Position numbers and translations under genes: made by a program
Part shown: positions 36,969 to 46,392 of the stretch, in pieces
Layout: every line of letters begins with the position of its first letter
Numbering within the stretch: position 1 is the first letter of the stretch
Notes under the pieces: generated by a model
The model's database searches: none
What the model saw: only the letters and a program-made list of their open reading frames with translations
What the model was told of the DNA's origin: nothing
Source: Sphingobacterium rhinopitheci
GTDB taxonomy: Bacteria > Bacteroidota > Bacteroidia > Sphingobacteriales > Sphingobacteriaceae
Direction: 5' to 3'
Length of the DNA: 64,000 nt
Assembly (NCBI RefSeq): GCF_022627575.1
Contig: NZ_JADEYQ010000006.1
Location: 1 to 64,000, forward strand

Positions 36969-37041
36969 AATACTAAAATTATTAGTATTATTGTACCAAT
37001 AAAATTAGTAAAGAATACAATAATAACCAAATATATTAGTA
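36969..37041. promoter_or_regulatory. divergent control region with repeated TTAGTA half-sites
   Basis: A perfect inverted repeat AATACTAA-5-TTAGTATT occupies 36969-36989. Additional TTAGTA copies lie at 37005-37010 and 37036-37041 and a TATTG-3-CAATA repeat at 36989-37001. A -7-like TATATTTG on the minus strand is at 37035-37028. All lie between the repressor and GIY-YIG starts, so binding by the repressor is a natural guess. Confidence 0.55.
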
Positions 37042-37044
37042 ATC

Positions 37045-37362
37045 ATGCAAAGACATTTTATTTTCATCACTTCGGATAGCAACAGAATCTATTTAGAAGC
37101 TGGCTATTGTCAGGATATTTGTCTACAATTATTTGAATTGCAGCAGGCAAGCTCTTTATTTATGGCTAAAGCACCTAAATTCAACAGGATAGTTTACGTA
37201 GAGGAGTTTAGCAATCCCGAATCAGCACAGCGACGAAAAGTTGAAATCAATAGCTATACAAAAATGCAAAAAGAGAGATTAATTCGTAAGAATAATCCCA
37301 ATTGGTTAGGGATAACAAATACAGAAGTTAATAGTAATAAAAAAGTCGTTGTTTTTGCCTAA
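37045..37362 (+). CDS. degenerate GIY-YIG-like protein
   Basis: A 105-residue protein whose C-terminal half matches the end of GIY-YIG nucleases: RIVYVEEFSNPESAQRRKVEI and RLIRKNNPNWLG correspond to the family's LVYxExF, REK and xxNPxW segments. The N-terminal half keeps the strand pattern (HFIFITSDSNRIYLEAG) but has no GIY or YIG triplets. The usual catalytic Arg is replaced (LQLFELQ), and the Glu of REK is Lys. It is probably not a nuclease in the standard sense. Divergent from the S24 repressor, and its last codons form part of the terminator hairpin. Role in damage response is inference. Confidence 0.75.
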   Translation: MQRHFIFITSDSNRIYLEAGYCQDICLQLFELQQASSLFMAKAPKFNRIVYVEEFSNPESAQRRKVEINSYTKMQKERLIRKNNPNWLGITNTEVNSNKKVVVFA

Positions 37363-37381
37363 GCTTAAACAACGACTTTTT
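37341..37381 (+). terminator. terminator overlapping the 3' end of the GIY-YIG-like gene
   Basis: AAAAGTCGTTGTTT (37341-37354) pairs with AAACAACGACTTTT (37367-37380). The left arm lies inside the last coding codons and the stop is in the loop. It also faces the convergent 37422-40556 gene. Confidence 0.85.
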
Positions 37382-37421
37382 CAACTTGAAAAACAAATAT
37401 TAAAACTCTTTAACTATAGGA

Positions 37422-40400
37422 CTACCATCCTGGCGTAAAGTTTAATCCGAATGTTCCGAAATCTATTCTAGATTTTATAAATGGTACCGCATAATAAGGT
37501 TCCAAAATCATCGCTCCAAAAAGATTTATTCGTAGCGACACACCTGCACTAAATACCGGCACTCTATAATTTGGATCATAACGGTATATTGGTAGTCCCG
37601 ATTGATCAAGCACAGGAGCGCCATTAGCATCCAACTGTGGAATCAACGGTTTGTCACTTATACTACCCACAATCTTGCTCCCTCTACTCCATGCTAAACC
37701 CGCATCAAAGAATAAATTTAGATCTGTGAATAAAAAGCTAGACTTGATGGCTGCTAATTTTTCGGGACCTGTAAAAGGTAAACGGACTTCAAAATTCCCG
37801 ATAACAGAGCGAGAGCCCATCAAATCATCAAAAGATAAGCCACCTACTTTAGCAGGATTCAAATTATCAAATCCACGTATAAAAAAAGGATAACCAATAT
37901 ACGTACCTCTTAAACGATCTTCATCCTTGCCCGATCGAATATAACTATAAGCTCTTGCCGCCAAAGTGAAAGGTTTTAGTCTGATATACTTACGTACATC
38001 AACAGTATAGTTGGTAAAGCTCAAATCACCAAATACCTGACCTACACCGACTCTATATTTATACCCCTGTAACGGCGCCGTCATTCCAAAAGTAGATTTA
38101 TCACCTACAAAAGCAGCACTAATTTGCTCGGTCAACATTGGGTCCAAATTACCAAAATTCAACCTTGCTGCTTCTTCATTGGTTATTTTTTGACGATCAC
38201 CATAGCCATAATAATAGCTTCTACGCCATTTGTCCACACGATAACCATATCGTGCTAATGCAGCACCGACCTCAAAACGGGAATAACGATTGAATGGATA
38301 AGCAACAAATGCATCTATCTGGCTTTCAAATTGTCTAATATAATAATCGTTGAGCGATAGCTCAGGACCATTTCCAAAATCCTCTAAAGCATATTCCCTA
38401 AAACCATATATATAAGGAATATGAGACACTGAGCCACCCCAACTAAGTCGACCGCTCGTATTGATATACGCGACTTGACCACCAAAGTCATATATTTCAC
38501 CATTGACATTCAGAACGGCCTGTATCTGATTGTACCCCAAAATATCAGAAAAAATCCCATAAACACCTCCTGACAATCCAGCACCATAGCGTGACCCTAC
38601 AGAAACACCGACGCCGGTATTAGCGATATAATCCAACTTAAACTGTGGTCTATAAGGTACTGTTTTAATATCTACTTTTTCGATGCGCTCAAAGACATCA
38701 AAATTTGCTAAGTTTCTATTCACTATATCTACACCTCTACCCACAAATGGAGGTAATAATGCAGGTCTAAAGTCTACATATTGAGCATCAACTGTTACAG
38801 GTTCAAATTCTTCAATTTTTGCTTTATAAACAGTATATGCATTCCCTTTATAATAAGAGTAAACAATATCATTGGTATTGGAAATACTCATAGCGGGAGA
38901 AAATTCCGTAATCCCTGAAATCCCGGTAAAATAATCCGTCATCTTCATCACGTTACCTGAGGCAATATCCAGCTGATACATATTACGAAAGCCATCACCA
39001 TTAGAAAGAAAGTACAACTCCTTGCCGGATGTCGAAAACAAGGGATTCAAATTATTGGCCCCCGGAAAGACATTAATATTCTTAATTTCCAATGAAGTAA
39101 GGTCAATAATCGCTAGATTCATAGGTATATCTACTGAACGGCCCTGACCTTTCAATGCTAATCTATCTGTACTAAAAACGATATGTTTTCCATCTTTTGC
39201 ATAACTAGGCTGAAAATCAGAATAATAATCATCTGTCAATTGCCTTAATTCTTTGGTCTGTAGATTGAAGGTATACAAATCAGAATAACCATTCTTAAGT
39301 CCTGAGAAAGCCACAGACTGCCCATCTGGAGCCCAGGTAATATTACCAAACTCTATTAAATCACCCATTGCTTCTACAAACAATGTTTTACCAGACTCTA
39401 CATCAACAGCCATTAACTTATTCTTACCGTCACTAAATACAGAAAAGGCAAACTTTTTGCTATCAGGCGAAAAAGAACCTGCGGACTCAATAAAACTAAA
39501 TTCATCAATATCACCATTCGTCAATTTAGAGCCTAATTTGCGTATCATCTTTCCGGTAACGGCATCCGCCAAAAACATATCAATACTAAAAAGATCTTGC
39601 TCAGAAAGATAGACTACATACTTGCCATCTGGCGAAATACTAGGAGAGACATTCATCCGTCCGCCATTGGTACTATTTATAAGCGAAAAACCTACAGGTC
39701 TAGAAACGGTATCTTTACCTAAGCTTTTATAGGCATTTTCAATACTATTCTTCCACAGCGTAGATATTGTTTGAGCATCATATCCAAAAACTTTCTTTAT
39801 AGCGAGCTCATAACCATGCTTAGCTGTTTCCGCAAATAGTGGCATAATAACAGTATCTCCATAAGTCGAACCTATATAAGACCAAAATGCTTGACCATAT
39901 CGATAAGGGAAATATTTATACGACTCTTGTGTCATTTGCTTTAACGAAGGAATGTCTTTCCGAGCATAAGCGTCACGCATCCACATGGCGGTAAAAGCAT
40001 CTTTCTTTCCTATAGAAAAATATTCAGCCATCCCCTCAATCATCCATAATGGAATATTCCCAATATTTTCCAGTCGGGTGGAATCCCGCCCTTCCATAAT
40101 GACACGATACTGAAAAGCATGTACCATCTCATGCCCGAGTACATGACGCGTCTGTTGATTGATTTGCATGATAGGCATTACGATACGCTGTTTGAATGCT
40201 TCTGTCACTCCACCAGTCCCCACGCCAATCTCCCCGCTGATAGCAGTAGTTTGTTGAAATTCGGGATGATTATTATAAAATATAATTGGATTTTTGCGCG
40301 CAAAGGTATCTTGAAAAACTTGCTGATGAAGTTCATACCAAACCTCGGATTCTTTTGCTAACCAGTGCATCATACTATCATTTTTCAGATAGTAGTATAA

Positions 40401-40556
40401 ATTAAAGTGCGGTATATCATAGACTTTAAAATCTAACTTCTTATACCTCATTTTATTCTGCCCAAAATATTGCGCAGAAACACTATGACTAAAAGTCAAA
40501 ATGATAGAACACGCCAAAATAGCTCTTGCAAAAAATTGCCAAGCATTTCTTTTCAT
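37422..40556 (-). CDS. gluzincin-like peptidase / TolB-like propeller / Omp85 barrel fusion
   Basis: A 1044-residue exported protein; signal peptide ends SHSVSA. Part one (about 30-280) has a zinc peptidase-like motif HEMVH at 142-146 with E174 in IEGMAEYF as third ligand candidate. Part two (about 290-600) shows TolB/WD40-like blades with PSISPDGKYVVYLS, ITWAPDGQSVAFSG and PSYAKDGKHIVFS. Part three (about 640-1044) is an Omp85 surface-antigen barrel with FIRGFDNLNP and C-terminal FGTFGLNFTPGW. The three parts suggest a peptidase or binding module facing the periplasm and anchored by a barrel. Peptidase activity is not shown. Monocistronic, between terminators. Confidence 0.85.
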   Translation of the reverse strand: MKRNAWQFFARAILACSIILTFSHSVSAQYFGQNKMRYKKLDFKVYDIPHFNLYYYLKNDSMMHWLAKESEVWYELHQQVFQDTFARKNPIIFYNNHPEFQQTTAISGEIGVGTGGVTEAFKQRIVMPIMQINQQTRHVLGHEMVHAFQYRVIMEGRDSTRLENIGNIPLWMIEGMAEYFSIGKKDAFTAMWMRDAYARKDIPSLKQMTQESYKYFPYRYGQAFWSYIGSTYGDTVIMPLFAETAKHGYELAIKKVFGYDAQTISTLWKNSIENAYKSLGKDTVSRPVGFSLINSTNGGRMNVSPSISPDGKYVVYLSEQDLFSIDMFLADAVTGKMIRKLGSKLTNGDIDEFSFIESAGSFSPDSKKFAFSVFSDGKNKLMAVDVESGKTLFVEAMGDLIEFGNITWAPDGQSVAFSGLKNGYSDLYTFNLQTKELRQLTDDYYSDFQPSYAKDGKHIVFSTDRLALKGQGRSVDIPMNLAIIDLTSLEIKNINVFPGANNLNPLFSTSGKELYFLSNGDGFRNMYQLDIASGNVMKMTDYFTGISGITEFSPAMSISNTNDIVYSYYKGNAYTVYKAKIEEFEPVTVDAQYVDFRPALLPPFVGRGVDIVNRNLANFDVFERIEKVDIKTVPYRPQFKLDYIANTGVGVSVGSRYGAGLSGGVYGIFSDILGYNQIQAVLNVNGEIYDFGGQVAYINTSGRLSWGGSVSHIPYIYGFREYALEDFGNGPELSLNDYYIRQFESQIDAFVAYPFNRYSRFEVGAALARYGYRVDKWRRSYYYGYGDRQKITNEEAARLNFGNLDPMLTEQISAAFVGDKSTFGMTAPLQGYKYRVGVGQVFGDLSFTNYTVDVRKYIRLKPFTLAARAYSYIRSGKDEDRLRGTYIGYPFFIRGFDNLNPAKVGGLSFDDLMGSRSVIGNFEVRLPFTGPEKLAAIKSSFLFTDLNLFFDAGLAWSRGSKIVGSISDKPLIPQLDANGAPVLDQSGLPIYRYDPNYRVPVFSAGVSLRINLFGAMILEPYYAVPFIKSRIDFGTFGLNFTPGW

Positions 40557-40638
40557 AATTTAAGACTTAAATTAATATATTACTTCTAATATAATTAGTA
40601 AAGACTATTTTAGGTTTATAAATAGCCTTTACTTATTT

Positions 40639-42957
40639 TCAACTTGGTATTACCTCTTCTTCAGTCACGGTTTCGACTTCTTCTGGCACAAGAAAATCTT
40701 CCATAGGCTCCTCATCAACAGCCGTTGAATCCACCACTTGTGGTACATAACGAGGACTTTCGCACTTATATTTTTTATTGATAGTAACAGATGGCTCCGG
40801 GAATTTTCCTAAAGTAACTCCTAACTCAGGATGCTTATACATCTCTTCCATAAACAATGCATAGATCGGCAATGCTGTTTTTGACCCTTCTCCAGTGGCA
40901 GAGTTTTTAAAATGAATACTCTGTTCATCACAACCTACCCAAACACCTGCTACCAAATCTTTTGTTACACCCATATACCAAGCATCGACATAATCAGATG
41001 AAGTACCTGTCTTGCCACCTATCTCATTCCCTTGTTTGAAGAGATCCCATTCCCATAATGCCTGCGAAGTACCTCTTGGTTCTTCAACCGTACCCCTTAA
41101 CATATACGTCATTAGCCATGCATTTTCGGGGGTAATCACTTGTTTTTCTTCCGTTGTAAATTCGGCGATTATATGACCGTCAGCATCCACTATTTTAGAT
41201 ACTAGAATAGGTTCGATTCGCTTTCCAGCATTCATAAATGTAGCATATGCACGAACCATCTCATATACAGACACATCATTAGACCCCAAACCAACCGAAG
41301 GAACAGATTCCAATTTACTATCGATACCACACTTATGTGCTATTTCAACAACTTTATCCCAGCCTACCGCCTCAGTAACTTGTGCCGTAATTGTATTTAA
41401 AGAGCGTGCCATGGCCCATCTAAGGGACATATTTTGATGTGAGACTGACCAATCCGCATTTTTAGGCTCCCATACTTCACTGACGCCATTTTTGTTATTA
41501 AACTCAATACGCACAGGCTTGTCTTCAAATTGATCACATGGTGACATCCCAGATTCCAAGGCTGCCATATAAGCAAAAGGCTTAAAGGTAGAGCCCGCTT
41601 GTCTTTTAGATTGATTGACATGGTCAAACTTATAGAATTGATGGTTGATACCACCTACCCATACTTTTATTTTACCATCATAAGGATTCATGGCCATCAT
41701 ACCAGTATTCAGCATCATGATGTAATGCTTTAAGGAATCCATCGTAGAATAGTTGACTTCCTCCATTCCACGCCAAGTGAAAACCTCCATTTTCTTTTTC
41801 TCACGTAATACGGAAAATACATCTTCTTCGTTATTGTTGTATTCCTTCATCAGCGCAGTATAAATAGGTAATTTACGGGCTTGATTTTCTAAGAACTCAG
41901 GAATTACATTGCCTTCTTTATCACGCCAAGGTTCCTCATTGGCCCATGCATTATTTAAGCGACGTTGCAATTCAGTCATTTTTTGCGCTACGACCATTTC
42001 CGCAATTTTTTGCATGCGCGAATCGATAGTAGTATATATCTTAAGACCAGCCGTATTGATATCTATTTCATTATCTTGGCTCCATTTGTCTAACCATCTT
42101 TCTACTGCATTGCGTAAATAAGAATCATTGGCATCGATATTATCTTGAAAACTAAGATCCAACACCAAAGAATCTTTAGACAGACTAAGCTCTTCTGCCT
42201 TACTTATATAACCCGATTTTTCCAATTGAGACAATACCGTATTACGACGCTTTATGGCATTCTTAGGATTACGAATGGGATTATAGATGGTTGTTCCTTT
42301 TAACATCCCCACCAATAGCGCACTTTCATTGATACTGAGCTTGCTGGGAAGTTTATTAAAATAGCGCAAGGAGGCCATTTTGATACCGTATGCATTATTA
42401 CTAAATGAGACAGTATTTAGATACATGGTTAATATTTGGTCTTTAGAATATTTGGTTTCCAATTTATAGGCGGTCATCCACTCTTTATATTTATTGACCA
42501 ATAATCTTACCCCAGGTATTTTACTCAAATAACCCTGAGAATTAGCGTATCGTGTTTTAAAAAGATTCTTTGCTAATTGTTGCGTGATAGTACTAGCTCC
42601 CCTTGGGTCACCTTTGATAGTAGATACAGCCCCCGAAACTAAGCCCATAAAATCAACACCTCTGTGTTTGTAAAATCTAATATCCTCTGTGGCTATTAGG
42701 GCGTCAATAACATGTTTGGAAATACTATCGAATGCAACAGGATCACGATCCTCTTCAAAATACCGACCAATCAACACAGAATCAGCGGTATACAATTCTG
42801 ATGCTACATTTAATGTAGGCATTACGATATCACTTTCTGTTGGAGAATAACCAAACAATCCTAAAAAATTAAGCTGAACAGCACAGGTAAGTATTATTAT
42901 AGAATAAGCAGATATAATTATATATCTTAAAAAACTATTCTTAACGCGTCTAAACAT
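40639..42957 (-). CDS. class A penicillin-binding protein (bifunctional transglycosylase/transpeptidase)
   Basis: A 772-residue inner-membrane enzyme that polymerises and cross-links peptidoglycan. One N-terminal membrane helix (about 10-30) is followed by the GT51 domain with EDIRFYKHRGVDFMG, GASTITQQLAKN and KEWMTAYKLE. The transpeptidase domain has the S-x-x-K motif in QAGSTFKPF (Ser nucleophile), SLNT as SxN, and KTGTSSDY as KTG. The acidic C-terminus (EEVETVTEEEVIPS) is low complexity. PBP1a-type by length and order. Divergent from rpoN. Cell-wall context with the nearby deacetylase is not adjacent, so no operon is implied. Confidence 0.95.
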   Translation of the reverse strand: MFRRVKNSFLRYIIISAYSIIILTCAVQLNFLGLFGYSPTESDIVMPTLNVASELYTADSVLIGRYFEEDRDPVAFDSISKHVIDALIATEDIRFYKHRGVDFMGLVSGAVSTIKGDPRGASTITQQLAKNLFKTRYANSQGYLSKIPGVRLLVNKYKEWMTAYKLETKYSKDQILTMYLNTVSFSNNAYGIKMASLRYFNKLPSKLSINESALLVGMLKGTTIYNPIRNPKNAIKRRNTVLSQLEKSGYISKAEELSLSKDSLVLDLSFQDNIDANDSYLRNAVERWLDKWSQDNEIDINTAGLKIYTTIDSRMQKIAEMVVAQKMTELQRRLNNAWANEEPWRDKEGNVIPEFLENQARKLPIYTALMKEYNNNEEDVFSVLREKKKMEVFTWRGMEEVNYSTMDSLKHYIMMLNTGMMAMNPYDGKIKVWVGGINHQFYKFDHVNQSKRQAGSTFKPFAYMAALESGMSPCDQFEDKPVRIEFNNKNGVSEVWEPKNADWSVSHQNMSLRWAMARSLNTITAQVTEAVGWDKVVEIAHKCGIDSKLESVPSVGLGSNDVSVYEMVRAYATFMNAGKRIEPILVSKIVDADGHIIAEFTTEEKQVITPENAWLMTYMLRGTVEEPRGTSQALWEWDLFKQGNEIGGKTGTSSDYVDAWYMGVTKDLVAGVWVGCDEQSIHFKNSATGEGSKTALPIYALFMEEMYKHPELGVTLGKFPEPSVTINKKYKCESPRYVPQVVDSTAVDEEPMEDFLVPEEVETVTEEEVIPS

Positions 42958-43186
42958 AAAGTAAAGATGAATAAAATGTTTTAAATAACTAAATGCAACA
43001 ACAAATTAAAAAGGCAAAACCTTAAAAAATTAACAGATTTTAACAAAAAAGAATAACTGGTTGGAAATATGTAATAAAAGTGCTAATATTAACAAATATG
43101 ATACCTTAATTTTACTATGTTAAAACATACACATAATATAAGTTAAAATTAAATGTTTATTTTTACAAGTAGATTGAACTTATAAC

Positions 43187-44647
43187 ATGTTAAAGCAAAC
43201 CTTACAACAAAAATTATTACAAAAGCTATCTCCACAACAAATTCAATTCATCAAGCTGCTTCAAGTCCCTACGGCCTCATTAGATGCTCGTATTAAAGAA
43301 GAGCTTGAGGAGAATCCTGCATTGGAAGATGGTAGCTTAGCTAACATGAGTGAGCCAATTGAAGATTATCCGGATAAAGATCCTGATGAATATGATAATC
43401 GTGAAGACTCCTATGATGAAGAATTTAGTGTAGAAGAATATATCCAAGATGACGATTCTAAGGATTACGGAAACAATTATGCTAATGATGATGAAGATGA
43501 AAATAAGGAAATTCCTATTGCCGTCCAATCATCTTTTTTTGAGAATCTACAAAATCAACTTGATCTACTAGCACTATCTGATAAACAATATGTAATCGGC
43601 AACCAGTTAATAGGCAGCTTAGATGATGATGGTTACCTCAGACGTCCTATATTATCATTAATTGATGACCTAGCTTTCTCTCAGAATATCATTGCTGAAG
43701 AGGAAGAGGTTTATGAAACACTAGGTATTATCCAAGAGTTTGATCCCCCTGGAGTTGGTGCTCGTGACCTACAGGAGTGTTTATTGTTACAATTAAAACG
43801 AAAAGACCAAAATAACAGTATTGTAATTCAAGCCATTGAAATTGTAAAAAACTATTTGGATGAATTTACAAAAAAACATTATGATAAAATTGAAAAGCAG
43901 TTAAATATAACTTCGGATCAGTTAAAGCATATCATTAATGAAATATTAAAGTTAAATCCTAAACCCGGTGATACAGCTACAGCATCGGGCAAACAATTGC
44001 ATATCATTCCTGATTTTCACATCTCGAACAATGACGGTGTTTTACATTTAAAATTAAATGGTAGAAATGCACCCGAATTACGCGTTTCTCGCTCCTATCA
44101 AGAAATGTTTGAACATTATGAAAAGGCAGAGAAAAGCGATAAAAAAATGAAAGAAGCTGTTCAATTTGTTAAACAAAAGTTGGATTCAGCAAAATGGTTT
44201 ATTGATTCTATAAAACAGCGCCAACAGACATTGCTAAAAACAATGAATGCAATCATGCGTTTTCAATACGACTACTTTTTGACCGGCGACGACCGCATGC
44301 TAAAACCCATGATTCTTAAGGATATAGCAGAAGAAATAGAAATGGACATATCAATCGTTTCACGCGTAGCAAATTCAAAATATGTACAGACTGAATTTGG
44401 CACTTTCCTACTTAAATCCTTTTTTTCTGAAGCTATTCAGACGGATTCTGGTGAAGAAGTTTCTAATAAAGAGGTAAAGAAAATATTAGAGGAATGTATT
44501 TCAAATGAGAATAAAAGGAAACCGCTAGCGGATGAGAAATTGACAGAAATACTTAAGGAAAAAGGTTATTCTATAGCAAGACGCACAGTAGCAAAATATC
44601 GTGAAGCAATGAATATTCCAGTAGCACGATTAAGAAAAGAGCTATAA
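43187..44647 (+). CDS. rpoN: RNA polymerase sigma-54 factor
   Basis: A 486-residue sigma factor for -24/-12 promoters that need AAA+ activators. Region I is the Gln/Leu-rich start (QTLQQKLLQKLSPQQIQFIK). Region II is markedly acidic (about 50-110, DDDEDENKE-like runs). Region III has the core-binding and helix-turn-helix parts, including EFDPPGVGARDLQECLLLQ. The C-terminal RpoN box is ARRTVAKYREAMNIP. Length is typical for Bacteroidota. No hpf or kinase genes of the proteobacterial rpoN cluster are adjacent. A 52-bp perfect palindrome follows the stop. I found no obvious GG-N10-GC promoters in the gaps I examined. Confidence 0.97.
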   Translation: MLKQTLQQKLLQKLSPQQIQFIKLLQVPTASLDARIKEELEENPALEDGSLANMSEPIEDYPDKDPDEYDNREDSYDEEFSVEEYIQDDDSKDYGNNYANDDEDENKEIPIAVQSSFFENLQNQLDLLALSDKQYVIGNQLIGSLDDDGYLRRPILSLIDDLAFSQNIIAEEEEVYETLGIIQEFDPPGVGARDLQECLLLQLKRKDQNNSIVIQAIEIVKNYLDEFTKKHYDKIEKQLNITSDQLKHIINEILKLNPKPGDTATASGKQLHIIPDFHISNNDGVLHLKLNGRNAPELRVSRSYQEMFEHYEKAEKSDKKMKEAVQFVKQKLDSAKWFIDSIKQRQQTLLKTMNAIMRFQYDYFLTGDDRMLKPMILKDIAEEIEMDISIVSRVANSKYVQTEFGTFLLKSFFSEAIQTDSGEEVSNKEVKKILEECISNENKRKPLADEKLTEILKEKGYSIARRTVAKYREAMNIPVARLRKEL

Positions 44648-44691
44648 TATCATTCCTTAATACTTTAGCAGAACGCTATTTAAAAGAAAAA

Positions 44692-44743
44692 TTAAACCTT
44701 AAAAGAGCTAAGTTTTATAAAACTTAGCTCTTTTAAGGTTTAA
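44692..44743. terminator. 52-bp perfect palindrome, bidirectional terminator
   Basis: Arms of 26 bases each are exactly complementary with no spacer, centred between 44717 and 44718. It stands 45 bases after rpoN and 127 before the stop of the convergent ATP-grasp gene, so it probably ends both transcripts. The complete absence of a loop is remarkable. Confidence 0.85.
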
Positions 44744-44869
44744 CAAAAAGCTTACTTATTTTATACATAGTGCGATTCAGTATTGTTCTATGTAAATTAT
44801 CCTTCTACAAAAGACTAAACTAATATCTATTTTTTAGGTTTAGAAAAAAAATCTAATGCCCGATCGAGG

Positions 44870-46012
44870 TTAATGTCTTATTATGTGCGGAATAAACCGA
44901 CTTTTGTCTGTAGTAATAGGCATATCGGATTCACGAAAGGATATACCACATGATTCCTGTCCTATCACCCAACTTCCTATTATAGAGAAACCACTATCTT
45001 CCCTATGCAAATTAGCCAATTCTTGGTACACATATCCTTCTTCCCCATATTCACCCTCTGTGGCATATATCATCTGTGTATCATAATACATCTCTACATT
45101 AGCACCTTCACGTGAGAGAATCGGTTTCTTTACATAATTTTTTAAATGGCTAGGCTTATCAAAGTAAGAAGCTAACAAATTAGGATGATTGGGGAACAAT
45201 TCCCACAGAATAGGCAGAATAGCTTTATTAGAAAGTAGCATCTTCCAAGAAGGCTCTATCCACTGTGCTTCTAAAGCATCATTTACAATTTGTGTAGCAA
45301 ATTCTTCACGAACCATCCACTCCCAAGGATATAGTTTAAATATACTTTGAATATTTTCACCCTCAAGATCCACAAAACATCTTCCGTCCCAACCAATATC
45401 ATCGATATAAATCAACTTGGTTTCTATACCTGCTTGAATAGCCGTATCTCTTAAATATTCGACATTCGTCAAATCTTCCAGGGTTTCTTTTCCACAAGAA
45501 AAATGAAGAATCTCACCTTTCAAATAAGGCTTCAACTCAGTCCAACTCTGAATCAGTTGCTCATGAATACTATTGAACTGATTTGTTAGCTCTGGGAAAT
45601 AATGATTTTTCCAATACCACTGTACAATGCCTGTTTCAAAAAGTGAAGTAGGCGTATCCGCATTAAACTCCAACATTTTCAACTCCTTTGTGGTATTATC
45701 AAAAGCGAAATCAAAACGGCCGTATATGGAAGGGTTGTCATTCTCCCAAGACCGTTCGATATGATGTATCATAAAAGCAGGAATATGAAACTTAGCATAC
45801 AACTGATTTTTAATCACATACTCTACCGCATCTAAACACATAGACCAAAGCTCATTGGTGGCTTTATAAATCTGATCTGCCTCTTGATTTGATATCTCAT
45901 AGTAGTAATCGTCAATCCAATATGGGATACCGTCCATGGTATGATAACCATAGCCTATAGATGATAGACGCGCCTCCCAATTGGGGTCGATACGCAATTT
46001 ATTAATTCGCAT
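44870..46012 (-). CDS. glutathionylspermidine-synthase-like ATP-grasp protein (YgiC/YjfC family)
   Basis: A 380-residue cytoplasmic ATP-grasp ligase. Family marks include YYEISNQEADQIY, YGRFDFAFDN, LKMLEFNADTPTSLFE, KPILSREGANVEM and the closing SCGISFRESDMPITTD. Only the synthetase half of glutathionylspermidine synthetase is present, as in YgiC and YjfC, so the product is likely a peptide-type bond to an unknown amine or thiol substrate. Last of three genes joined by TAATG overlaps with two small lipoprotein genes, recalling the enterobacterial ygiB-ygiC pairing. Gene end faces the palindrome at 44692-44743. The natural substrate is unknown. Confidence 0.9.
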   Translation of the reverse strand: MRINKLRIDPNWEARLSSIGYGYHTMDGIPYWIDDYYYEISNQEADQIYKATNELWSMCLDAVEYVIKNQLYAKFHIPAFMIHHIERSWENDNPSIYGRFDFAFDNTTKELKMLEFNADTPTSLFETGIVQWYWKNHYFPELTNQFNSIHEQLIQSWTELKPYLKGEILHFSCGKETLEDLTNVEYLRDTAIQAGIETKLIYIDDIGWDGRCFVDLEGENIQSIFKLYPWEWMVREEFATQIVNDALEAQWIEPSWKMLLSNKAILPILWELFPNHPNLLASYFDKPSHLKNYVKKPILSREGANVEMYYDTQMIYATEGEYGEEGYVYQELANLHREDSGFSIIGSWVIGQESCGISFRESDMPITTDKSRFIPHIIRH

Positions 46013-46392
46013 TATGAACCATATGAAGATCTAGGAGTTGACGAAACAGCACTTTTGCCAAATCCACCACGTTGTGCATTAAATGCGGAAGCCTTAGCTG
46101 CATTTTTACCTACTACAGACTGTGTGTTTAAGCTATTATTGGCATAGCCTAATGACCCACCCATATGTCTGAACGCCATAAACCATAGTAATGAAGAGCC
46201 CATTCCCATTCCTCCACTACCATTTCCCTGACTATAATTATTTGTTACTTCGGTATATTGCGCTGTTGAGTCAGCACGCATAAATACACGCTGTTTATCA
46301 GCTGTATTTGACTGTTGTTTTGGCTGCGCACAAGAAGCCAAAACAGAAGTAATCAAAACCAATTGTATATTTCTAGCTGTTGTTTTTCTCAT
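46012..46392 (-). CDS. small glycine/serine-rich lipoprotein, YgiB-like by position
   Basis: A 126-residue lipoprotein; signal ends SVLASC, lipobox Cys near residue 21. The rest is low complexity, rich in Gly, Ser, Asn and Met (SGGMGMGSS, FNAQRGGFGKS). It has a hydrophobic middle (SSLLWFMAFRHMGG). In Enterobacteria ygiB (DUF1190), also a Ser/Gly-rich lipoprotein, precedes ygiC, so this may be an analogue. Sequence similarity is too low for me to call homology. It overlaps the next gene by one base (TAATG at 46012), strongly suggesting coupling. Confidence 0.75.
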   Translation of the reverse strand: MRKTTARNIQLVLITSVLASCAQPKQQSNTADKQRVFMRADSTAQYTEVTNNYSQGNGSGGMGMGSSLLWFMAFRHMGGSLGYANNSLNTQSVVGKNAAKASAFNAQRGGFGKSAVSSTPRSSYGS

